In this document: piece by piece, positions 17,889-26,396 of the stretch
Numbering within the stretch: the stretch's first letter is position 1
How the letters are laid out: the number at the start of each line of letters is the position of its first letter
Origin: Oscillospiraceae bacterium
GTDB lineage: Bacteria > Bacillota > Clostridia > Oscillospirales > Oscillospiraceae
Direction: 5' to 3'
Assembly: GCA_009780175.1 (NCBI GenBank)
Contig: WRAO01000021.1
Span: 1 to 44,772 of the forward strand
Length of the DNA: 44,772 nt
Notes under the pieces: generated by a model
Database searches by the model: none
Told to the model about the DNA's origin: nothing
The model's input: only the letters and a program-made list of their open reading frames with translations
Program-made: the position numbers and the translations under genes

Positions 17889-18637
17889 TTTTGTTGAAAT
17901 CCAGCCGAGAGATTGAAACGATGCGTCTGGCCGGTCGGCTTGCTGATCGGGCTAGACGCTTAGCCGGGGAGATGGTTGCCCCGGGCGTAACTACCGCCGA
18001 GATTGACCGTGAAGTGCAACGCCTCATTGAGGCGGAAGGCGCTGTGCCTGCGTTTCTAGGCTACCGGGGGTATCCGAAGAGTGTTTGTATCTCTGTCAAT
18101 GAGGAGGTCATCCACGGGATTCCGGGGAAACGGGAGATTCGGGCGAGTGATCTTGTGAGTGTCGATGTCGGAGTCCTGCACAGTGGGTTCTACGGGGACT
18201 GCGCCGCTACTTTTTGGGCGGGCGTGGTCACCGAAGAAGCACAGCGACTTGCGGAGGTGGCCCGAGAGAGTTTTTTCGCGGGTTTCGCCTGCTGTAAGGA
18301 GGGCTATCGGATCTCTGATGTGTCTCATGCCATCCAGGCCTACGCTGAGCAACACGGATTTTCCGTTGTGCGAGACTTTGTGGGTCATGGGATCGGCAGA
18401 TCGCTCCATGAGAGTCCGGAGGTGCCGAATTATGGTGAGCCGGGCAGGGGCGTACGCCTTCGGGCGGGGATGACCCTGGCGATTGAGCCCATGATAAACG
18501 CTGGCGGCTATGCGGTTCGCGTCCTTGCGGACGATTGGACTGTGGTCACGGCGGATGGAAGCCTCTCGGCGCATTATGAGAATACGGTGCTTATCACAGA
18601 TGGTGAGCCGGAGATTCTCACCGCATCGAACCATTGA
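17885..18637 (+). CDS. map: methionine aminopeptidase type I
   Basis: Removes the initiator methionine from nascent proteins. The 250-residue enzyme has the five metal ligands of the family: D94, D105, H168, E201 and E232, in the motifs VSVDVG, FYGDCAAT, VGHGIG, AIEPM and HYENTV, plus the substrate histidine H77 (EEVIHGIP). It lacks an N-terminal zinc-finger extension. Its start overlaps the adk stop. The following KOW gene begins within 15 bases. Confidence 0.97.
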   Translation: MILLKSSREIETMRLAGRLADRARRLAGEMVAPGVTTAEIDREVQRLIEAEGAVPAFLGYRGYPKSVCISVNEEVIHGIPGKREIRASDLVSVDVGVLHSGFYGDCAATFWAGVVTEEAQRLAEVARESFFAGFACCKEGYRISDVSHAIQAYAEQHGFSVVRDFVGHGIGRSLHESPEVPNYGEPGRGVRLRAGMTLAIEPMINAGGYAVRVLADDWTVVTADGSLSAHYENTVLITDGEPEILTASNH

Positions 18638-18649
18638 GGTAGAGTGGAT

Positions 18650-18955
18650 ATGGAAGACGTGCAAAAAGGGGATCTGGTACTGTCGCTCAATGGGCGAGAT
18701 CAGGGCAAGGCTCTGTTTGTCGCCGAGGTGGACGATTTGTATGTGGTCTTAGTAGACGGCAAGAGCAGGAAGCTGGAGCATCCCAAGCGGAAGAAAATCC
18801 GGCACTGCAAATTCCTTGCCCGTGAGGCCTCTCGGGTTGCCGAGAAGCTCCGGACGGGTGAGCGAGTCACCAACGTTGACGTGCGACGCGCCCTCGCGGC
18901 GTTTCACACCGGAGAAGTAAGTCAAAGCGATGACGAGACCGGAGGAGGTTCGTGA
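18650..18955 (+). CDS. KOW-domain RNA-binding protein
   Basis: A 101-residue protein with a KOW-like N-terminal barrel ([21 protein letters not shown], about residues 4-24) and a basic [12 protein letters not shown] patch. Small KOW proteins of this kind lie between map and infA in many Clostridia and are related to L14e-type ribosomal proteins; the precise role is unknown. A GTG at 18644 could also start the frame, but GAGGT at 18636-18640 spaces better to ATG 18650. The C-terminus is Asp/Gly/Ser-rich and ends four bases before infA. Confidence 0.85.
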   Translation: MEDVQKGDLVLSLNGRDQGKALFVAEVDDLYVVLVDGKSRKLEHPKRKKIRHCKFLAREASRVAEKLRTGERVTNVDVRRALAAFHTGEVSQSDDETGGGS

Positions 18956-18959
18956 CAAG

Positions 18960-19178
18960 ATGGCCAAAGACGACGTAATTGAGTTAGAAGGGACCGTGGT
19001 TGAAGCGCTCCCGAACACGATGTTCCAAGTGGACATTGGCAACGGCCACGTAATCTTAGCGCACATATCCGGCAAACTCCGGATGAATTTTATCCGTATC
19101 CTGCCTGGGGACAAAGTGACAGTGCAAATGTCGCCCTATGATCTGACCCGGGGTAGGATCACTTGGAGAAGTAAGTAA
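18960..19178 (+). CDS. infA: translation initiation factor IF-1
   Basis: IF-1 (72 residues) is an OB-fold protein that blocks the A-site during initiation. The whole family sequence is recognisable: [19 protein letters not shown] at the start, then [25 protein letters not shown] in the centre and [13 protein letters not shown] at the end. GGAGGAGG precedes ATG 18960. A 180-base gap follows before rpmJ. Confidence 0.98.
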   Translation: MAKDDVIELEGTVVEALPNTMFQVDIGNGHVILAHISGKLRMNFIRILPGDKVTVQMSPYDLTRGRITWRSK

Positions 19179-19280
19179 GGTCCGTTTTTCCGGAACGGCC
19201 CGAGGGGAGTGAGGCGTACCTCTTGTCCTCTTCCGCGGCACCTTGTTCCGAACTGGGAAATCAGACTTTCTTCCAGCCTA

Positions 19281-19306
19281 AAACCGCCGCCAGCGGGTCG
19301 GTTTAT
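19281..19306 (+). promoter_or_regulatory. small hairpin in the infA-rpmJ gap
   Basis: AAACCG (19281-19286) pairs with CGGTTT (19299-19304) with a short inner CGC/GCG helix. The 180-base gap holds no gene and no strong promoter. The hairpin may be an RNA processing or pausing site between the spc-type and alpha-type parts of the operon. Confidence 0.3.
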
Positions 19307-19358
19307 CTAGGGCTCTCAGAACAACTTCGTTTTACCCTGCTGGAGAAGGAGTTATCAC

Positions 19359-19472
19359 ATGAAAGTCAGACCAAGTGTGAAGCCCATGTGCGAAAAATGC
19401 AAGATTATCAAGCGCAAGGGCAGAGTAATGGTAATTTGCGAGAACCCACGCCATAAGCAACGTCAAGGGTAA
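19359..19472 (+). CDS. rpmJ: 50S ribosomal protein L36, zinc form
   Basis: L36 has 37 residues and was found by eye: [20 protein letters not shown] followed by [18 protein letters not shown]11, C14, C27 and H32 make the zinc site. GAGAAGGAG lies upstream. It sits in the canonical position between infA and rpsM. Confidence 0.97.
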   Translation: MKVRPSVKPMCEKCKIIKRKGRVMVICENPRHKQRQG

Positions 19473-19565
19473 GACCGATTGATTTCGCGCTTTCCCTTGC
19501 CTTTGGCGGGGAAAGGGTACACAGAAAAATTCTACTGTAGTTTTCGAGAAAGGGGATTAGTTTAT

Positions 19566-19934
19566 ATGGCACGTATTTCCGGTGTTGATTTGCCCAGAGA
19601 TAAACGGATCGAGGTTGGCCTCACCTATGTCTTCGGGATCGGCAGAACGAGCGCCAAGCAAATTTTGGCCACGACGGGGATCGACCCCAGCACACGCGTA
19701 AAAGACCTCACCGAAGAGGACGAGATCAAGCTCCGCGAATGTATTGACAAGGAATACATCGTAGAGGGCGACCGCCGCCGCTCGATCGCGCTGGACATCA
19801 AGCGTCTGACCGAGATCGGCAGCTATCGCGGACTCAGACACCGTAAGGGTCTGCCTGTCCGCGGACAGCGGTCGAAGACGAACGCTCGTACCCGTAAGGG
19901 GCCGAAGCGTACAATTGCTAACAAGAAGAAGTAA
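19566..19934 (+). CDS. rpsM: 30S ribosomal protein S13
   Basis: S13 (122 residues) contacts the P-site tRNA and bridges to the 50[21 protein letters not shown] at the start and [28 protein letters not shown] near the end are diagnostic. The frame is open upstream to 19479, but AAAGGGG and the family N-terminus select ATG 19566. Confidence 0.98.
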   Translation: MARISGVDLPRDKRIEVGLTYVFGIGRTSAKQILATTGIDPSTRVKDLTEEDEIKLRECIDKEYIVEGDRRRSIALDIKRLTEIGSYRGLRHRKGLPVRGQRSKTNARTRKGPKRTIANKKK

Positions 19935-19950
19935 AGGAGGGATGTAAGTA

Positions 19951-20355
19951 ATGGCACCAGCAGCAAAAGGCAAAAAGACGACCAGATCGCGCCGCCGCGA
20001 GCGGAAAAATATCGAGAAGGGCGCCGTCCACATCCGCTCTTCCTTCAACAACACGATGGTAACCGTAACGGATACCCACGGCAACACCCTGAGCTGGGCA
20101 ACTTCTGGCGGCATGGGTTTCCGTGGCAGCAAGAAGAGCACTCCGTTTGCCGCCCAAACCGCAGCGGAGACTGCGGCGAAAGCCGCTATGGAGCACGGCC
20201 TCAAATCCGTGCAGGTGTTCGTGAAGGGCCCGGGTTCCGGTCGTGAGGCCGCGATCCGCGCGCTTCAGAGCGCTGGGCTCGAGGTCACGATGATTAAAGA
20301 CGTGACCCCAATCCCGCACAACGGTTGCCGTCCGCCGAAACGTCGTAGAGTATAG
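19951..20355 (+). CDS. rpsK: 30S ribosomal protein S11
   Basis: S11 (134 residues) lies on the 30S platform near the Shine-Dalgarno duplex. [19 protein letters not shown], the [21 protein letters not shown] segment and the C-terminal [18 protein letters not shown] are intact. AAGGAGGG precedes the start. Length normal. Confidence 0.98.
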   Translation: MAPAAKGKKTTRSRRRERKNIEKGAVHIRSSFNNTMVTVTDTHGNTLSWATSGGMGFRGSKKSTPFAAQTAAETAAKAAMEHGLKSVQVFVKGPGSGREAAIRALQSAGLEVTMIKDVTPIPHNGCRPPKRRRV

Positions 20356-20369
20356 GGAGGAGCAGATCA

Positions 20370-20996
20370 ATGGCTAGATATACAGGTGCAGTCTGCCGCC
20401 TCTGCCGCAGAGAGGGCGAGAAGCTCTTTCTCAAGGGCGACAGATGTTACACGGGCAAGTGCGCAATCGACAAGCGGAGCTACGCCCCAGGCCAACACGG
20501 TCAGGGCCGTACCAAGGCTTCGGAGTACGGTACGCATCTCCGTGAGAAACAAAAAACCAAGCGTTACTATGGTCTTCTCGAAGGCCAGTTCCGCAGCTAC
20601 TTTGACAAGGCGAAGAAACAGAAGGGTCAAGCGGGCGAGAACATGCTCTCTATCCTCGAGACTCGTCTGGACAACGTGATCTACCGCCTCGGGATCGGCT
20701 CGAGCCGCGCTGAGGCGCGCCAGCTTGTTCTCCACGGACATTTCCTGGTCAACGGCAAGCGCGTGGACATCCCTTCGTTCCTGGTCAAACCGGGCATGAT
20801 TGTCTCAATCAAAGAGACGAGCCGCAAGTCGGACAAAATTAAGGGCAACTTGGAGGCGAGCGCGTCTCGCGTCCCGCCGAAATGGTTGGAGCTGGACGGC
20901 AGCAACTACATGGCGAAAATCGTCGCCCTACCGACGAAGGCGGACATTGATCTGCCGATCGCAGAGCATTTGATCGTTGAGTTTTACTCGAAATAA
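20370..20996 (+). CDS. rpsD: 30S ribosomal protein S4, cysteine-containing form
   Basis: S4 (208 residues) starts 30S assembly. C9, C12, C26 and C31 in the N-terminal segment form a likely zinc site. The S4 RNA-binding domain ([33 protein letters not shown], about residues 92-127) is clear. S4 commonly regulates the alpha operon or its own gene. A 72-base gap before rpoA holds no gene. Confidence 0.98.
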   Translation: MARYTGAVCRLCRREGEKLFLKGDRCYTGKCAIDKRSYAPGQHGQGRTKASEYGTHLREKQKTKRYYGLLEGQFRSYFDKAKKQKGQAGENMLSILETRLDNVIYRLGIGSSRAEARQLVLHGHFLVNGKRVDIPSFLVKPGMIVSIKETSRKSDKIKGNLEASASRVPPKWLELDGSNYMAKIVALPTKADIDLPIAEHLIVEFYSK

Positions 20997-21068
20997 TCGG
21001 GCATACACCCTCATTTGGATAGCTGTATTGGATCGGAACTTGAATAAAAATGGGAGGGTATTCGTCTA

Positions 21069-22022
21069 ATGATTGAAATAGAGCGCCCACGAATCGAATG
21101 CGTTGAAACCCCCGGAGATGATTCTTACGGTAAGTTCGAAGTAGAGCCTTTAGAGCGCGGCTACGGAACCACGCTGGGTAACTCCCTTCGTCGAATCCTG
21201 CTCTCCAGCCTGCCAGGCACTGCCGTAACTACCGTGAAAATCGCCGGTGTGCAACATGAGTTTTCTACCATCCCGGGCATCAAGGAAGATGTGACGGAGA
21301 TTATCCTCAACGTGAAGGGGCTTCTCGCGAAGCTCCACGCTGAGGGGAGCAAGACCATCTATATCGAGGCCTCCGGCGAGGGCGTTGTCACCGCGGGAGA
21401 TATTCGGGAAGACGGCGAAGTGGAGATTCTCAACCCAGAGCACCACATCGCTACACTCGGGCCGGATGCTTACCTCAGCATGGAGCTGACCCTCAGCCAC
21501 GGCAGAGGGTATGTGCCGGCGGAGCGGAACAAGCCGCAGCAGACGATCATCGGTGTAATTCCGGTGGACTCGATCTACACACCGGTCACACGTGTCAACT
21601 ACTCTGTGGAAAATACCCGCGTGGGTAAGACTACGGACTTTGACAAGCTAACGCTGGAGGTCTGGACTGACAAGACCATCTCCGCGCGGGACGCTGTGAG
21701 CCTCGGCGCGAAGATCCTGGTAGACCACTTTGAGCTCTTCATCGGCCTGTCCGACGCGGTTGGTGCGAAGAGCACGGTGGTTGAGCGGTCTGAGACACAG
21801 AGAGACAAGGTTTTGGAGATGACCATCGAGGAGTTGGATCTCTCGGTCCGGAGCTTCAACTGCCTCAAGCGGGCGAACATCAACACGGTGGAAGATTTGA
21901 TCTCCAAGACAGAAGAAGAGATGATTAAGGTCCGGAACCTGGGCCGGAAATCGCTCGAAGAGGTCGTCCATAAGCTGGCAATGATGGGCATGCACCTCGC
22001 CAGCAACGATAACAATAATTAA
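21069..22022 (+). CDS. rpoA: DNA-directed RNA polymerase subunit alpha
   Basis: The alpha dimer starts RNA polymerase assembly, and its C-terminal domain contacts UP elements and activators. The 317-residue protein has the N-terminal domain with [20 protein letters not shown] (about residues 31-50) and a C-terminal domain with [23 protein letters not shown] (about residues 257-279) and [18 protein letters not shown] lies upstream. It stands between S4 and L17 as in most bacteria. Confidence 0.98.
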   Translation: MIEIERPRIECVETPGDDSYGKFEVEPLERGYGTTLGNSLRRILLSSLPGTAVTTVKIAGVQHEFSTIPGIKEDVTEIILNVKGLLAKLHAEGSKTIYIEASGEGVVTAGDIREDGEVEILNPEHHIATLGPDAYLSMELTLSHGRGYVPAERNKPQQTIIGVIPVDSIYTPVTRVNYSVENTRVGKTTDFDKLTLEVWTDKTISARDAVSLGAKILVDHFELFIGLSDAVGAKSTVVERSETQRDKVLEMTIEELDLSVRSFNCLKRANINTVEDLISKTEEEMIKVRNLGRKSLEEVVHKLAMMGMHLASNDNNN

Positions 22023-22042
22023 CCGAAGGGAGGAAACACCCT

Positions 22043-22618
22043 ATGCCTGCACGTAAACTTGGCAAACCGACAGAACAACGTTTCGCCATGCTCCGGCAAC
22101 AGGTGACGGATTTCCTTGATAAAGGCCGGATGGAGACTACTCTCACCCGCGCCAAGGAGATTCGGCCGATTGCCGAAAAAATGATCACGCTGGGTAAGAA
22201 GAACACCCTTGCGACACGTCGCACTGCCCTGTCCTTCCTCACCCGGGAAGACGTGGTGACAAAGCTTTTTGCTGAAATCGCACCGAAGTACGCCGCACGT
22301 CAAGGCGGATACTGCCGGATCGTGAAGATCGGTCCTCGTCGCGGAGACGCGGCGGAGATGGCGATCATCATGCTGGTGGAAGAGGGCGCGCCTGTTACGA
22401 CAGAGAAGAAGCTTCCGCTCCATGCAGCCGCCGCTGCGGCTCCTGCCGCTGCTATTCCGGCTGTCGTAGAGGAGATGGAAGAAGAGGCGGATGTGTTGGA
22501 AGACGCCGTTGATTCTCCGGATGTAGACGCTGCGCTGGAAGAGATCGAGGCGGCGGAAGCCGAAGCTGAGGCCGAGGCGGAAGAAGCCAAGGAAGAAGCG
22601 GACGAGAACGAAGAGTAA
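22043..22618 (+). CDS. rplQ: 50S ribosomal protein L17 with acidic C-terminal tail
   Basis: L17 lies near the tunnel exit. Residues 1-116 are a normal L17 ([65 protein letters not shown]). Bacterial L17 is usually about 115-130 residues; here a further 75 follow. This tail begins with an alanine run and becomes an Ala/Glu low-complexity segment with 30 or so acidic residues ending DENEE. It is the last gene of the operon and is followed by a strong terminator. The tail is in frame and uncommonly long. Confidence 0.97.
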   Translation: MPARKLGKPTEQRFAMLRQQVTDFLDKGRMETTLTRAKEIRPIAEKMITLGKKNTLATRRTALSFLTREDVVTKLFAEIAPKYAARQGGYCRIVKIGPRRGDAAEMAIIMLVEEGAPVTTEKKLPLHAAAAAAPAAAIPAVVEEMEEEADVLEDAVDSPDVDAALEEIEAAEAEAEAEAEEAKEEADENEE

Positions 22619-22631
22619 GAACCTGTACCGC

Positions 22632-22667
22632 ACGGGGACGACCAATGGTCGTCCCTGTTTTGTTTTT
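22632..22667 (+). terminator. terminator of the ribosomal super-operon
   Basis: GGGACGACC (22635-22643) pairs with GGTCGTCCC (22647-22655) around AAT; the stem extends three more pairs outward through a G-U. TTTTGTTTTT follows. This is a textbook intrinsic terminator 17 bases after rplQ. Confidence 0.9.
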
Positions 22668-22747
22668 GCGGAAGTCTCCTCGGGTGCCGGAATGGAGGAA
22701 TCGGCTCTTTTTTAGAGGATTGCTCTTTAAAGCACTGCGATTAGAAT

Positions 22748-22794
22748 AAAAACCCTCCCCTTTTGAGACACTAGCTCAAAAGGGGAGGGTTTTT
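22748..22794. promoter_or_regulatory. 20-bp perfect hairpin covering the spoVAC ribosome-binding site
   Basis: Bases 22748-22767 pair perfectly with 22775-22794 around a seven-base ACACTAG loop. The arms carry A-runs outside, so RNA from either strand would end in U-runs: it can serve as a bidirectional terminator. The only good ribosome-binding site of spoVAC (GGGGAGGG, 22782-22789) lies inside the 3' arm, so a transcript beginning upstream would both risk termination and hide this site. Confidence 0.8.
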
Positions 22795-22797
22795 GCT

Positions 22798-23235
22798 ATG
22801 AATATGACCAATCAACAATATAGCGCTTATGTGGATCAGATGGCGCCGAAGTCGAGGCTTTGGGGGAATTTGGTGCGGGCGTTTTTGGTGGGTGGGACGA
22901 TTTGTGCGATCGGGGAGGGGATTGTGCGGGTCTACGTGCACCTGGGGGCGGAGTTGGATAATGCGCGGACGGGAGCGGCGATTACCTTGATCTTTCTCGC
23001 AGCATTGCTCACGGGACTCGGATTATATGACAAACTCGCGCAGATCGGCAAGGCGGGGGCGCTGGTACCGATTACGGGCTTTTCCAACGCTGTGGTGAGT
23101 CCGGCGATGGAGTTTAAGAGTGAGGGGCATGTGGCGGGGTTGGCGGCAAAGCTGTTTTCCATTGCTGGGCCGGTGTTGGTGTTTGGGGCCTTGGCGGCAA
23201 TGGGGTATGGGGTAATTTATGCCTTATTCAAATAG
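22798..23235 (+). CDS. spoVAC: stage V sporulation protein AC
   Basis: SpoVAC is an inner-membrane protein of the SpoVA complex that moves dipicolinic acid into and out of spores. The 145-residue protein matches the family along its length: FLVGGTICAIGEG near residue 30, three to four hydrophobic segments, the LLTGLGLYDKLAQIGKAGALVPITGFSNAVVSPAMEFKSEG block (about residues 70-111), and a final membrane helix. spoVAD and spoVAE, its usual partners, are not adjacent; the next gene runs convergently and overlaps its end by 12 bases. The start is four bases after a 20-bp hairpin. Forespore sigma-G control is usual for this family, but no clear promoter could be read here. Confidence 0.93.
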   Translation: MNMTNQQYSAYVDQMAPKSRLWGNLVRAFLVGGTICAIGEGIVRVYVHLGAELDNARTGAAITLIFLAALLTGLGLYDKLAQIGKAGALVPITGFSNAVVSPAMEFKSEGHVAGLAAKLFSIAGPVLVFGALAAMGYGVIYALFK

Positions 23236-24420
23236 TCTGCCGTTGCCTTCGGGTCTTAGAATCCACGAATAATCGCGGATGCAGATTACGATGTCTGGCT
23301 GGTGGAGCATGATGAAGCCCGCGAGGCTCATGCTGTCGAACAAGCGCAAGTCGATAGAGGTCATAGTGTTGAAGTTGACGTAGATGAGGCTCTCGACCGC
23401 GTTGGTGAAGCTGTCTCCGAAGACGAGGATGCTGGGGAGGTGGGGACGGTTGGTGTCGATTTCGGTCAAGGGGTGGTCGCCGCCCATGTAGAGGCCGTAG
23501 AAGACTTCTTCCCAGTAGATGCCCGGCAGGTCGTGGACTGTTGCGGGACGCACCCAGCCGTTGTCTTTGCGGGTGAAGGGGATGGGCGTCCGTGGTTCGG
23601 CGACGGTGAGGCGTTCGTCTCGGAAGGGAGAGGCGCCCCAGAGCATCCGGCCCCGGGAGCCGGTATAGGGGTTGGGGAGTTCGGTGAAGATGAAATCTTC
23701 GGCGCGGAGGAAGGGCATATCTAGGCCTGTCTGGTCCAGCAGGGCTTCCATGATGGCTTCATAAGTGGCGAAGGCGCCGGCGGAGCTGAAGTGGTGGTCT
23801 ACGGCGGAATAGTAGTGCCTTGGATTGCCGCGCGCGGCGAAGACTTCGCCCATATCTAGGAAGGGGACGCCATGGGCTTCCATTGCTTCGGTGAAGGCCT
23901 GCACTGCTGGGCGGTAGCCTTGGCGGTTGTTGATGTAGCTGGGGAAATATTCCCAGAAATAAGCGGTTTGGTCGGGGACGGCTACATAGAGGAAATGACC
24001 GCCGTAAGATTCGATGAGCTGCATCAGCGTATGGAGCTCGCGCGCACGGGCATTGGCTTCCGCTGCTAACCATTCCTCCGTGGGGGCGGGTTCTGCGGGG
24101 AAGCGGAAGAGGAGGAGGTCGTCTAGGACGACGATGTTGTTGACGACTGGGCGGCCTAGGAGGTGGATGTCTGCCCGCGCGGTGAGCCGGGAGAGGGTGA
24201 TGCGGAAGGCGGAGTGGTCGCCGAGAAATTCGTCGATCCCGGCGAAGTAACTGCCGTCTAGGACGGCGGCGGTGGAGAATTCGGGCATGGTGGCTAGGTA
24301 GCGGTTTTCGTAGTGGGAGATGTTGTCACGGTCGCGCAGGAGGGTTAGGAGGAGGATGCCGATGAGGAACAGGAGCGCGGCGAGAATGAAGAGGCGCTCG
24401 GCGAGGGGTTGTTGTTTCAT
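23224..24420 (-). CDS. DHHW/AlgX-AlgJ-like exopolysaccharide acetylation protein
   Basis: A 398-residue membrane-anchored extracellular protein: one N-terminal membrane segment (about residues 9-28), then an SGNH-hydrolase-like domain with D208-H209-H210 (in YYSAVDHHFSSAG) and a FGDSF nucleophile motif near residue 330. Members of the DHHW and AlgX/AlgJ families act with MBOAT acyltransferases to O-acetylate secreted polysaccharides. It lies downstream of the MBOAT gene on the same strand, separated by repeat R3. Its stop overlaps the convergent spoVAC by 12 bases, with no terminator between. The substrate is unknown. Confidence 0.85.
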   Translation of the reverse strand: MKQQPLAERLFILAALLFLIGILLLTLLRDRDNISHYENRYLATMPEFSTAAVLDGSYFAGIDEFLGDHSAFRITLSRLTARADIHLLGRPVVNNIVVLDDLLLFRFPAEPAPTEEWLAAEANARARELHTLMQLIESYGGHFLYVAVPDQTAYFWEYFPSYINNRQGYRPAVQAFTEAMEAHGVPFLDMGEVFAARGNPRHYYSAVDHHFSSAGAFATYEAIMEALLDQTGLDMPFLRAEDFIFTELPNPYTGSRGRMLWGASPFRDERLTVAEPRTPIPFTRKDNGWVRPATVHDLPGIYWEEVFYGLYMGGDHPLTEIDTNRPHLPSILVFGDSFTNAVESLIYVNFNTMTSIDLRLFDSMSLAGFIMLHQPDIVICIRDYSWILRPEGNGRLFE

Positions 24421-24482
24421 TTTTGGGGGGCGCTCCTTTCTTTTTGTGATGGTTTTTCTATAGGAGTGTTTCTTTTTTTTAT

Positions 24483-24678
24483 AAGCCTGCGGCTCGCTGC
24501 GCTGAGGCGCCTTACTTTTTTGCTTGCGCTCAAAAAAGTAAGCAAAAAACGCGCTTTTTCTTTTTTTAACTTTTTACTCGTGTGCGTTTTAGCCGTGTGG
24601 TTCCGCCTGCCGGCGGAAGAAGGGTTGCTTTCGGGCGTGGGGGTTGTTGTGCTGGGGGGTTGATTGAATGTGCGGTTG
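24483..24678 (+). repeat. multi-hairpin repeat, copy R3
   Basis: It begins AGCCTGCGGCTCGCTGCGC and continues GAGGCGC, with a hairpin CTTACTTTTTTG (24511-24522) / CAAAAAAGTAAG (24531-24542). The variable hairpin position is degenerate here (a T-rich run without pairing). It ends with GTGTGGTTCCGCC, GGCGGAAG and ATTGAATGTGCGG. It fills the gap between the MBOAT and DHHW genes, in the opposite sense to their transcription. Confidence 0.88.
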
Positions 24679-24691
24679 TTTATCCCTTTGG

Positions 24692-26110
24692 CTAGAATTG
24701 GAAGTAGATGAAGGGGCGGAGGCCTTCGGTTACTAGTCTTGTGTAGGCTAGGGCTAGGAGGAGTAGGGCTAGGAGTTTTGGGGCCCATGTGTGGATTAGG
24801 GCGAAGGTGGGGCTGTCGCGTCTTGCTTCGAGGGCTTTTTCTAGGGCTAGCTTGATTGGGAAGCAGGCGGCGCAGGCGATGAGCCATTCGGGCCAGAATT
24901 GGAGGAGGTAGAAGAGGGTGTGATTGAACTCGCCGCTGCTGCCGCCGAACATGGCGCTGAGGTAGATCATCGCGTGTCCGAGATCTGGGGCACGGAAGAA
25001 GACCCAGCTGAGGGTGACGAGGGCCATGGCGTAGACCCAGCGGATTACTGCGGGGAGACGGTCCAGCAGTTTGCCCCAGAGAAATTTCTCGCCCATAAGC
25101 AGGACGAAAAACCAGAGGCCCCAGACGACGAAATTCCATGCGGCGCCGTGCCAGAAGCCAGTGAGGAGCCAGACGACAAAGAGGTTGCCGACGAGCCGGA
25201 GGGGCCCTTTTCGACTGCCGCCGAGGGGGATATAGACATAGTCTCGGAACCATGAGGAGAGGGAGATGTGCCAGCGGCGCCAGAACTCGGTGATGCTGCG
25301 GGCGATGTAGGGGTAGTTGAAGTTTTCGAGGAAGCGGAAGCCGAACATCCGACCGAGGCCGATTGCCATGTCGGAGTAGGCGGAGAAGTCGAAGTAGATT
25401 TGCATGGCGTAGGCGAGGGCGCCGGTCCACGCGAGGGGGGCGCTTAGGAGGCTTGGGTCGTAGGCGAAGATAGCGTCGGCGATCCTTCCCATGGGGCCGG
25501 CGATGAGTAGTTTTTTGCCGAGGCCGAAGAAGAGACGGGTGAGGCCTTCGGAGAAGTCTGCCACGGTTTCTTTGCGGTGTTCCAGCGCGTCTCCTATGGT
25601 TTCGTAGCGGACGATGGGGCCGGCGACGAGTTGTGGGAAGAGCGCGATGTAGAGCATGACGCGGAGGGGGTTGCGCTGGGGCTCGATGTGTCCGCGATAG
25701 ATATCTACCACGTAGCTGATACTTTGGAAGGTGTAGAAGGAGATGCCAATGGGCAGGATGATGTGTGGGATGGGGAAGTCGGGGGCGAACTGGGCGACGG
25801 TTTCGGCGAAGAATCCGGCGTATTTGAACCAGCCAAGAAGGCCGAGGCCGATGGTACAGCATATGGCTACCGCTAGGTGTCTTGTCCGTTGGGTGTTCGC
25901 TGGGCTGGCGTAGAGGCCGCAGAGGTAGGACGTGATACCGGAGATGAGGACCAGCGGCACGAAGCGAGGTCCAGCCCAGGCATAGAAGGCGATGCTGAAC
26001 AGCAAAAGAACCGTGTTTCTTGTCCCGCGCCAACGACGTGGGACAAGGAAATACACGGCTAGGAGGGCTGGGAGGAAGAAGAATAAGAATGAGATGCTGC
26101 TGAATATCAT
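24692..26110 (-). CDS. MBOAT-family membrane O-acyltransferase (AlgI/DltB type)
   Basis: A 472-residue polytopic membrane protein that should move acyl groups across or within the membrane for polysaccharide O-acetylation. Family marks: FSSISFLFFFLPALLAVYFL at the N-terminus, LPIGISFYTFQSISYVVDIYRG (about 119-140), FPQLVAGPIVRY (158-169), FDFSAYSDMAIGLGRMFGF (240-258), FWRRWHISLSSWFRDYVYIPLGG (276-298, with H281) and TGFWHGAAWNF with the catalytic-type H321. The frame extends 24 codons upstream into repeat R4, but those codons are repeat sequence; ATG 26110 gives the family start. Flanked on both sides by direct copies of the R repeat. Confidence 0.93.
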   Translation of the reverse strand: MIFSSISFLFFFLPALLAVYFLVPRRWRGTRNTVLLLFSIAFYAWAGPRFVPLVLISGITSYLCGLYASPANTQRTRHLAVAICCTIGLGLLGWFKYAGFFAETVAQFAPDFPIPHIILPIGISFYTFQSISYVVDIYRGHIEPQRNPLRVMLYIALFPQLVAGPIVRYETIGDALEHRKETVADFSEGLTRLFFGLGKKLLIAGPMGRIADAIFAYDPSLLSAPLAWTGALAYAMQIYFDFSAYSDMAIGLGRMFGFRFLENFNYPYIARSITEFWRRWHISLSSWFRDYVYIPLGGSRKGPLRLVGNLFVVWLLTGFWHGAAWNFVVWGLWFFVLLMGEKFLWGKLLDRLPAVIRWVYAMALVTLSWVFFRAPDLGHAMIYLSAMFGGSSGEFNHTLFYLLQFWPEWLIACAACFPIKLALEKALEARRDSPTFALIHTWAPKLLALLLLALAYTRLVTEGLRPFIYFQF

Positions 26111-26140
26111 GGTTTTTGTTTTCTTTCTCTCTATTTTATG

Positions 26141-26354
26141 AGCCTGCGGCTCGTTTTGCTGAGGCGACTTACTTTTTTGCATCGCGCAAAAAAGTAAGCA
26201 AAAAGGCGATTTAGGGGGCGATGCCCCCTAAAAACCCCCTTTTGACTTTTAGCTTATGTATATTCAAGTCGCGTGGTTCCGCCTGCCGGCGGAGAGGTTG
26301 TCGTTTTAGGGCATACATGTTTTTGTGCTGTGGGTGCGATTGAATGTGCGGTGC
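26141..26354 (+). repeat. multi-hairpin repeat, copy R4
   Basis: The best-paired copy. AGCCTGCGGCT (26141-26151) comes first. Then CTTACTTTTTTGC (26168-26180) pairs with GCAAAAAAGTAAG (26186-26198). Next the variable hairpin TTTAGGGGGC (26210-26219) pairs with GCCCCCTAAA (26223-26232). Then TTCCGCC (26277-26283) pairs with GGCGGA-type sequence (26288-26293), and the copy ends GGGTGCGATTGAATGTGCGG. It lies between the TSCPD gene and the MBOAT gene. Confidence 0.9.
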
Positions 26355-26396
26355 TTGTTGCGCTGCACCCTCTTCCGCTGGGCGAAAGGCAGAAAT

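Noticed and set aside
20997-21068. Possible long-range pairing hiding the rpoA ribosome-binding site (ACCCTCATTT with AAATGGGAGGGT)
   Set aside because: The pairing needs a two-base bulge and a long loop; too weak to claim.
24417-26033. 538-codon minus-strand ORF overlapping the MBOAT gene
   Set aside because: Shadow frame, rich in Pro, His and Arg; the MBOAT frame carries all family motifs.
26140-26354. R copies considered as riboswitches for neighbouring genes
   Set aside because: The copies lie in different orientations relative to genes and do not match a riboswitch class known to me; better treated as dispersed repeats.
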